DNA from: Candidatus Dormiibacterota bacterium | Lineage (GTDB): Bacteria > Chloroflexota > Dormibacteria > Aeolococcales > Aeolococcaceae | DNA length: 9,525 bases | NCBI GenBank assembly: GCA_003170875.1 | Contig: PMYJ01000120.1 | Coordinates: forward strand, 1 to 9,525 | Direction of reading: 5' to 3' | In this document: in pieces, positions 4,430 to 9,525 of the stretch | Layout: every line of letters starts with the position of its first letter | Numbering within the stretch: the stretch's first letter is position 1 | Notes under the pieces: model-generated | Told to the model about the DNA's origin: nothing | The model's input: the letters and a program-made list of their open reading frames with translations, nothing else | Databases searched by the model: none | Translations under genes and position numbers: made by a program

Positions 4430-6310
4430 ATGGCGGCGACCGGACAGCCAGCGGCTCTCGCGGACCTGGAGACCCTGCACCACGTGGCTCAGCAGCTCCG
4501 GGTCGACGGCATCCGCGCCAGCACCCGAGCCGGCTCGGGCCACCCCACCTCCAGCATGTCCGCCGCCGACCTGATCGCGGTCCTCGCCGGCCGCCACCTC
4601 CGCTACGAATTCGCCCACCCGAAGCTCCCGACCAACGACCATCTGATCTTCTCCAAGGGCCACGCCTCGCCCCTCCTCTACGCCCTCTACATGGCATGCG
4701 GCGTGGTCGACGACGCTGAGCTGATGACCTACCGGACGCTGGGCTCCCGGCTCCAGGGTCACCCCACGCCGGTCATCCCCTGGGTGGACGTCGCCACCGG
4801 GTCGCTGGGACAGGGTCTCCCCATCGGGGTGGGCGTCGCACTTGCCGGCAAGTACCTCGACCGCCTCCCCTACCGGGTCTGGGTGCTCTGCGGCGACAGC
4901 GAGCTGGCCGAGGGGTCGATCTGGGAGGCGCTCGACAAGGCGAGCCACTACCAGCTGGACAACCTGACCGTGATCGCGGACGTGAACCGGCTCGGCCAGC
5001 GCGGCGAGACCGAGTTCGGCTGGGACATGGAGACCTACCGCCGCCGGGTGGAGGCGTTCGGCTGCCGTGCCCTGGTCATCGACGGCCACAACCTGGAGGA
5101 GATCGACGGCGCCTACGTCGACGCCCGGGAGACGATCGGCCGGCCGACGGTGATCCTGGCCAAGACGATCAAGGGCAAGGGGTTCTCGGAGATCGAGAAC
5201 AAGGAGGGGTGGCATGGGGTGGCCCTGCCCCCGGACATGGCGGTGCGGGCCATCGACCAGCTCGGCGAGGAGCACGATCTCCGCATCGAGGTGCGCAAGC
5301 CCGAACGGGGCACCCCGGCGATCCGGCCCCAGGCGGCCGAGGTCACCCTCCCCACCTACGCCCTGGGGGACAAGGTCGCGACCCGCAAGGCGTACGGGGA
5401 CGCGCTGGTCGCCCTCGGCGCCCGCCCGGAGGTGGTCGCCCTCGACGGCGAGGTGAGCAACTCGACCCACGCCGACGAGTTCAAGAAAGCGTTCCCGGAT
5501 CGCTTCTTCGAGATGTACATCGCCGAGCAGCAGCTGGTGTCGGCGGCGGTGGGCCTCCAGGTTCGCGGCTACATCCCCTTCGCGTCGACCTTCGCCGCCT
5601 TCTTCTCGCGGGCTTACGACTTCATCCGGATGGCGGCGATCTCCCGGGCCAACATCCGGCTGGTCGGGTCCCACGCGGGGAGCGAGATCGGCGCCGACGG
5701 CCCCTCCCAGATGGCACTCGAGGACCTGGCGTCGTTGCGGGCCGTCCAGGGATCGACGGTCCTCTACCCCTCCGACGCGGTGAGCGCCGCCAAGCTGGTG
5801 GCGGAGATGGCCGACCGCACCGGGATCGTCTACCTCCGGACCACCCGCAACGCCTATCCCGTGATCTACGACAACGCCGAGGCGTTTCCGATCGGCGGCG
5901 CCAAGGTGCTGCGCCGCAGCGATGAGGACCGGGCCGCCGTGGTCGCCGCCGGGGTCACGCTGCACAGCGCACTGGCCGCCGCCGACCGGCTCGCGGCGGA
6001 GGGGATCCACGTCCGGGTCATCGACTGCTACTCGGTCAAGCCGATCGCCGCCGACGTGCTGGCCGAGGCCTCCCGCGATTGCGGCGGGACCCTGGTGGTC
6101 GTCGAGGACCACTACCCCGAGGGCGGTCTCGGGGCCGCGGTCATGGAGGCGCTCGCCGGCGACCACCCGCCGCGGATCCTCCATCTGGCCGTCCGCGACG
6201 TCCCCGGCAGCGGCAAGACCGCCGCCCTGCTGGCCGCCGAGGGGATCGACGCCGACGCGATCGTCGCGGCGGCCCGCCACGCCGCCACCACCACCGCAGG
6301 AGGCCAGTGA
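4430..6310 (+). CDS. tkt: Transketolase
   Basis: Predicted product of 626 residues. It is a cytoplasmic, thiamine diphosphate- and Mg-dependent enzyme that moves two-carbon units between sugar phosphates in the non-oxidative pentose phosphate pathway. The pyrophosphate domain holds His38 (GSGHPT), His78 (SKGHAS), His111 (GHPTP), the metal/cofactor motif GDSELAEGS (155-163) and Asn186 (DVNRLGQ), plus His262 in WHG. The pyrimidine domain has DKVATRKAYG (314-323) and the catalytic Glu366 (YIAEQ), then FASTFAAFF and DGPSQMALEDL; the C-terminal domain follows. The length and these blocks match the short animal-type enzyme (human about 623 residues) more than the longer E. coli type; residue numbers of key sites nearly coincide with the human ones. 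The ATG at 4430 is fixed by AGGAGG 7 bases upstream. It is the first visible gene of the operon and ends 5 bases before the next ATG. Confidence 0.96.
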   Translation: MAATGQPAALADLETLHHVAQQLRVDGIRASTRAGSGHPTSSMSAADLIAVLAGRHLRYEFAHPKLPTNDHLIFSKGHASPLLYALYMACGVVDDAELMTYRTLGSRLQGHPTPVIPWVDVATGSLGQGLPIGVGVALAGKYLDRLPYRVWVLCGDSELAEGSIWEALDKASHYQLDNLTVIADVNRLGQRGETEFGWDMETYRRRVEAFGCRALVIDGHNLEEIDGAYVDARETIGRPTVILAKTIKGKGFSEIENKEGWHGVALPPDMAVRAIDQLGEEHDLRIEVRKPERGTPAIRPQAAEVTLPTYALGDKVATRKAYGDALVALGARPEVVALDGEVSNSTHADEFKKAFPDRFFEMYIAEQQLVSAAVGLQVRGYIPFASTFAAFFSRAYDFIRMAAISRANIRLVGSHAGSEIGADGPSQMALEDLASLRAVQGSTVLYPSDAVSAAKLVAEMADRTGIVYLRTTRNAYPVIYDNAEAFPIGGAKVLRRSDEDRAAVVAAGVTLHSALAAADRLAAEGIHVRVIDCYSVKPIAADVLAEASRDCGGTLVVVEDHYPEGGLGAAVMEALAGDHPPRILHLAVRDVPGSGKTAALLAAEGIDADAIVAAARHAATTTAGGQ

Positions 6311-6315
6311 CACCG

Positions 6316-9159
6316 ATGCCCACGCTCAACCCGCTCCTGCTCCTGGCCGAGCGCGGCCAGTCGGTGTGGCTCGACTACATCAGCCGCGAGCTGGTCATCG
6401 GCTCCGAGCTGACCCGGCTGATCGCCGAGGACAACGTCACCGGTCTGACCAGTAACCCGACCATCTTCGAGAAGGCGATCGCTGACGGCACCCAGTACGA
6501 CGAGCAGATCCACGAACTGCTCGGTCACGATGTCAACGACCCCAACGAGGTCTTCCTGCGGCTCGCCATCCGTGACATCCAGCACGCGGCGGACACCCTG
6601 CGCCCGGTGTACGAGCGCACCGGGGGCGCCGACGGCTACGTCAGCCTGGAGCTGCCCCCTCCCCTCTCGCACGACACCGCCGGAAGCGTCCGGACCGCCA
6701 AGGAGTACTGGCACCGGGTCGACCGGCCAAACCTCATGGTGAAGGTCCCGGCGACACCCGAGGGCATCCCCGCGGTGGAGGAGCTGATCGCCGCCGGGGT
6801 CAACGTCAACGTGACGCTGATATTTGCCCTCTCCGCCTACGAGAAGGTGATCGCCGCCTACATCGGCGGCCTGCAGAGGCGCCACGCCGCCGGCCAATCG
6901 CTGGACGTCCACTCGGTGGCCTCCTTCTTCGTGAGCCGGGTGGACACCGCCGTGGACCCCCTCCTCGACGTGCGGCTCGAGGCCGGCGGCGACGCCGCCA
7001 AGCTCGAGAGCCTGCACGGCAAGGCGGCGATCGCCAACGCCCGGCTGGCCTACGCGACCTTCGAGCGACACTTCCGCGGCGAGGAGTTCGCTGCGCTGCG
7101 CGAGGCCGGCGCCCCGCTCCAGCGGCCGCTGTGGGCGAGCACGAGCGCCAAGAATCCGAAGTACCGGGACGTCATCTATGCCGAGGCGCTGATCGGCCCG
7201 GACACGGTCGACACCATGCCGCCCTCGACCATCGAGGCCTTCCGGGACCACGGGAGCGTCGCCGGCGACACGGTGCGCGACGACCTCGACGGTGCACGGC
7301 ACGTGATCACGGGACTGGAGTCCGCCGGCATCAGCGTGGACAAGGTGACCGAGGACCTCCTCGTCGCCGGGGTCGCGTCCTTCGCGGCATCGTACGACCA
7401 GCTGATCGCCAGGATCGGGGAGAAGCTGGAGAACATCCAGGCCGGGGTGGGCAAGCAGACGAGCTCCCACCTCAAGCTCGGAGGGCCCAGCCTCGCCGAC
7501 GAGATCGCCGAGAGCGCGCGTGCCCGGGTCGCCGAACGGATCTGGGCTCGGGACCCCGACCTCTGGAAGCCCGGCGACGCGGCCCACGCGGCGGTGATCG
7601 GCAACCGGCTGGGCTGGCTCGACGTCCCGCTCACGATGCGCGGGCGGGTGGCTGAGCTGGTCGAGCTGGCCGGCGAGGTGCACAAGGCCGGCTACGCCGA
7701 TGCCGTCCTCCTCGGCATGGGGGGGTCCAGCCTCTGCCCGGAGGTGCTGCGCAGCTCGTTCGGGAGCGCCACCGGCTACCCCGTCCTCCACGTGCTCGAC
7801 ACCACCGACCCGGAGGCGATCGTGAACCTGGAGCGGCACCTGGACATCCGCCGCACCCTCTTCCTGGTCGCCAGCAAGTCGGGGACCACCCTGGAGACCT
7901 CCTCCCACCTCGCCCACTTCTGGGAGGCGGTGACCGCGTCCGGCGTCGCCGAGCCAGGCCAGCAGTTCATCGCCATCACCGACCCCGGCACCACCCTGGC
8001 CGCGCTGGCCACCGAGCGGCGCTTCCGCCGTCTCTTCGAGAACCCGGGCGACATCGGGGGACGCTACTCCGCGCTCTCCCTCTTTGGCCTGGTGCCGGCG
8101 GCGGTGATGGGCCTGGATGTCGGCCTCCTCCTCGACCGCGCCATCGCCATGCGGGCGGCCTGCGGCGCCACGACACCCCCCGAGCGGAACTGGGGCCTGG
8201 CGCTGGGCAGCGCGCTGAGCCTCGCCCACGCGGCGGGCCACGACAAGATCACCATCCTCGCGCCGCCCCAGATCACCGGCTTCTCCCTCTGGGCGGAGCA
8301 GCTCATCGCCGAGTCCACCGGCAAGGAGGGCAAGGGCTACATCCCCATCGGGGAGGAGCCGGTGGGCAAGCCCGGCGTCTACGGCGACGACCGCCTCTTC
8401 GTCCTGCTCCGGCTCGGTGGCGAGCCCTCCCAGGTGGACATGCAGGACGAGACCCTGGTCGCGGCCGGACTTCCACTGCTGATCCTGGAGATGCGGGATG
8501 TCTACGACCTGGGCGCCGAATTCTTCCGCTGGGAGTTCGCCACCGCGGTGGCGGCGGTCTCGCTCCAGATCGACCCCTTCGACGAACCCAACGTCAAGGA
8601 GTCGAAGGACAACACCGGCAGCGTGCTGGCGGCCTACGAGAAGAGTGGGAGCCTGCCCGAGGAGGCGCCCTCGGCGTCCGGCGACGGAGCGACCGTCTAC
8701 GGGGGGAGCCCCGCCGACTCGGTGGAGCAGGCGCTGCTCACCCATCTCGGCGAGGCGCATCGCGGCGACTACGTCGCGATCATGGCGTACGTCGACCCGA
8801 ACAACGCCAACGAGGGAGCGCTCGAGGAGTTCCGCACCGCGATCCGGGATCGCTACCGGGTGGCCACCACGATGGGGTTCGGCCCGCGATTCCTGCATTC
8901 CACAGGGCAGCTCCACAAGGGTGGGCCCAACACCGGCGTCTTCATCCAGGTGACCTGCGACGACACCGTCGATGCCTCCATCCCCGGCAAGCCGTTCACG
9001 TTCTCGGTGCTCAAGCGGGCCCAGGCCGCGGGCGATCTGCAATCGCTGCGGAACCACGGCCGCCGGGTGATCCGTCTCCACTTCGACGGCAACCTGGACG
9101 GCCGGCTCGAGCAGCTGGCCCGTTCGCTGCACCATGCCGCAGGGTCGTCGGCCCTCTGA
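6316..9159 (+). CDS. tal-pgi: Fused transaldolase / glucose-6-phosphate isomerase
   Basis: Predicted product of 947 residues with two enzymes in one chain. Residues 1 to about 370 are transaldolase, which moves a dihydroxyacetone unit between sugar phosphates: GLTSNPTIFEKAI (43-55), the Schiff-base lysine Lys143 (LMVKVPAT), NVNVTLIF (163-170), SFFVSRVD (203-210) and the late WASTSAKNP. From about 385 the isomerase part (fructose-6-P to glucose-6-P) shows two SIS sugar-phosphate folds: GMGGSSL (467-473), ASKSGTT (519-525), GGRYSALS (581-588), the probable active-site Glu666 (LIAESTGKEGKG), and HSTGQLHKGGPNTG (861-874). The linker is about 375-390. No stop or frameshift separates the halves, so the fusion is real. 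ATG at 6316 lies 12 bases after AGGAGG (6298-6303); a GTG at 6307, overlapping the transketolase stop, is possible but only 3 bases from that site. Confidence 0.95.
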   Translation: MPTLNPLLLLAERGQSVWLDYISRELVIGSELTRLIAEDNVTGLTSNPTIFEKAIADGTQYDEQIHELLGHDVNDPNEVFLRLAIRDIQHAADTLRPVYERTGGADGYVSLELPPPLSHDTAGSVRTAKEYWHRVDRPNLMVKVPATPEGIPAVEELIAAGVNVNVTLIFALSAYEKVIAAYIGGLQRRHAAGQSLDVHSVASFFVSRVDTAVDPLLDVRLEAGGDAAKLESLHGKAAIANARLAYATFERHFRGEEFAALREAGAPLQRPLWASTSAKNPKYRDVIYAEALIGPDTVDTMPPSTIEAFRDHGSVAGDTVRDDLDGARHVITGLESAGISVDKVTEDLLVAGVASFAASYDQLIARIGEKLENIQAGVGKQTSSHLKLGGPSLADEIAESARARVAERIWARDPDLWKPGDAAHAAVIGNRLGWLDVPLTMRGRVAELVELAGEVHKAGYADAVLLGMGGSSLCPEVLRSSFGSATGYPVLHVLDTTDPEAIVNLERHLDIRRTLFLVASKSGTTLETSSHLAHFWEAVTASGVAEPGQQFIAITDPGTTLAALATERRFRRLFENPGDIGGRYSALSLFGLVPAAVMGLDVGLLLDRAIAMRAACGATTPPERNWGLALGSALSLAHAAGHDKITILAPPQITGFSLWAEQLIAESTGKEGKGYIPIGEEPVGKPGVYGDDRLFVLLRLGGEPSQVDMQDETLVAAGLPLLILEMRDVYDLGAEFFRWEFATAVAAVSLQIDPFDEPNVKESKDNTGSVLAAYEKSGSLPEEAPSASGDGATVYGGSPADSVEQALLTHLGEAHRGDYVAIMAYVDPNNANEGALEEFRTAIRDRYRVATTMGFGPRFLHSTGQLHKGGPNTGVFIQVTCDDTVDASIPGKPFTFSVLKRAQAAGDLQSLRNHGRRVIRLHFDGNLDGRLEQLARSLHHAAGSSAL

Positions 9160-9190
9160 CCGCGGCGCCCCCGATCTTGGAGCGCCGCTG

Positions 9191-9525
9191 ATGACGACAG
9201 CAGCAACCGAGACCATCCGGACGATGGACGCGCTGGTGACCGAGGAGCCGTCCGCCAACCCGGTCAGGCTCCCGGCGCCGCCGCCCGCAGCGCTGGTCAT
9301 CTTCGGCGCGACCGGCGACCTGACCAAGCGCAAGCTGGTTCCCGCCCTCTACGCCCTGGCTGTCGACGGCCTCCTCCCCGAGCGTTTCACCGTTATCGGC
9401 GCGGCCCGCAGCGAGCTGACCGACGATCAGTTCCGCACCGCCATGCGGGACGCGGTCACGCGATTCGCCCGCATCCGGCTGGACGAGGAGGTCTGGAGCC
9501 GCTTCGCCGAGGGGCTCCACTACGC
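9191..9525 (+). CDS. zwf: Glucose-6-phosphate dehydrogenase, 5' part
   Basis: The first 111 residues are visible and the gene runs off the right edge. The product oxidises glucose-6-phosphate to 6-phosphogluconolactone with NADP (or NAD), the entry step of the oxidative pentose phosphate pathway. The N-terminal Rossmann motif is clear: ALVIFGATGDLTKRK (34-48), with GxxGDLxxRK as in the family, followed by LVPALYAL and the second strand FTVIGAARSEL. About 30 residues precede the Rossmann strand, a loose Pro-rich leader often seen in actinobacterial-type enzymes. ATG at 9191 has GGAG 8 bases upstream; an ATG at 9224 would also keep the domain but has no such site. The 31-base gap after tal-pgi and the same strand indicate one operon. 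The substrate-binding region is outside the window. Confidence 0.94.
   Translation, partial: MTTAATETIRTMDALVTEEPSANPVRLPAPPPAALVIFGATGDLTKRKLVPALYALAVDGLLPERFTVIGAARSELTDDQFRTAMRDAVTRFARIRLDEEVWSRFAEGLHY

Noticed and set aside
4364..6313. Minus-strand open frame of 649 codons opposite transketolase
   Set aside because: Same pattern: no recognisable motif, low-complexity composition, lies fully over transketolase.
6079..6315. Upstream extension of tal-pgi into transketolase
   Set aside because: The extra 79 residues are Arg/Gly-rich read-out of another frame. Transaldolase homology begins right after 6316.
6112..9333. Minus-strand open frame of 1073 codons opposite tal-pgi
   Set aside because: Its product is Gly/Val/Asp/His-rich without domains. 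It is the antisense shadow of a GC-rich gene whose plus strand shows clear transaldolase and isomerase motifs.

Overview
The window is GC-rich bacterial chromosome with two parts that meet at a tRNA-Arg gene. The right half (about 4430-9525) has dense coding, very GC-rich third codon positions and strong Shine-Dalgarno sites. It encodes a sugar-phosphate operon: transketolase, a fused transaldolase/glucose-6-phosphate isomerase, and the start of glucose-6-phosphate dehydrogenase. The order tkt-tal-zwf is known from actinobacteria, and the tal-pgi fusion occurs in several GC-rich soil and photosynthetic lineages. With the style of the accessory proteins, this suggests a member of the Chloroflexota/Dormibacterota/Actinomycetota area. 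That placement is an inference; no phylogenetic marker was tested.

The left half (about 1-4122) looks like accessory DNA. Bases 1-1038 hold no intact gene I can recognise, only one decayed-looking reading frame (268-522) and two clean inverted repeats. A minus-strand gene of unknown function (1039-1815) has an N-terminal helix-turn-helix and a C-terminal CxxC. It faces away from a plus-strand cassette of three genes (2035-3025) joined by two ATGA stop/start overlaps: a ribbon-helix-helix plus zinc-site protein, an orphan Arg-rich protein, and a small XRE-type regulator. The cassette converges on a complete tyrosine recombinase (3037-3996, minus), with a shared hairpin across both stop codons.

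The recombinase lies directly behind tRNA-Arg(ACG) (4123-4200, minus), the usual layout at the end of an element integrated into a tRNA gene. The short AT-richer gap between them carries three copies of a GTGCGTCTGAT-type motif whose core also occurs in the tRNA anticodon stem, plus a candidate int promoter. No second copy of the tRNA 3' end is visible, so the far end of any element would lie left of base 1.

The sugar-phosphate genes together would oxidise glucose-6-phosphate (Zwf), rearrange pentose phosphates (Tkt, Tal) and return fructose-6-phosphate to glucose-6-phosphate (Pgi), which is a cyclic pentose phosphate pathway. The most unusual items are the recombinase/tRNA repeat region and the ATGA-coupled cassette. 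I did not find clear evidence of a wholly new system.
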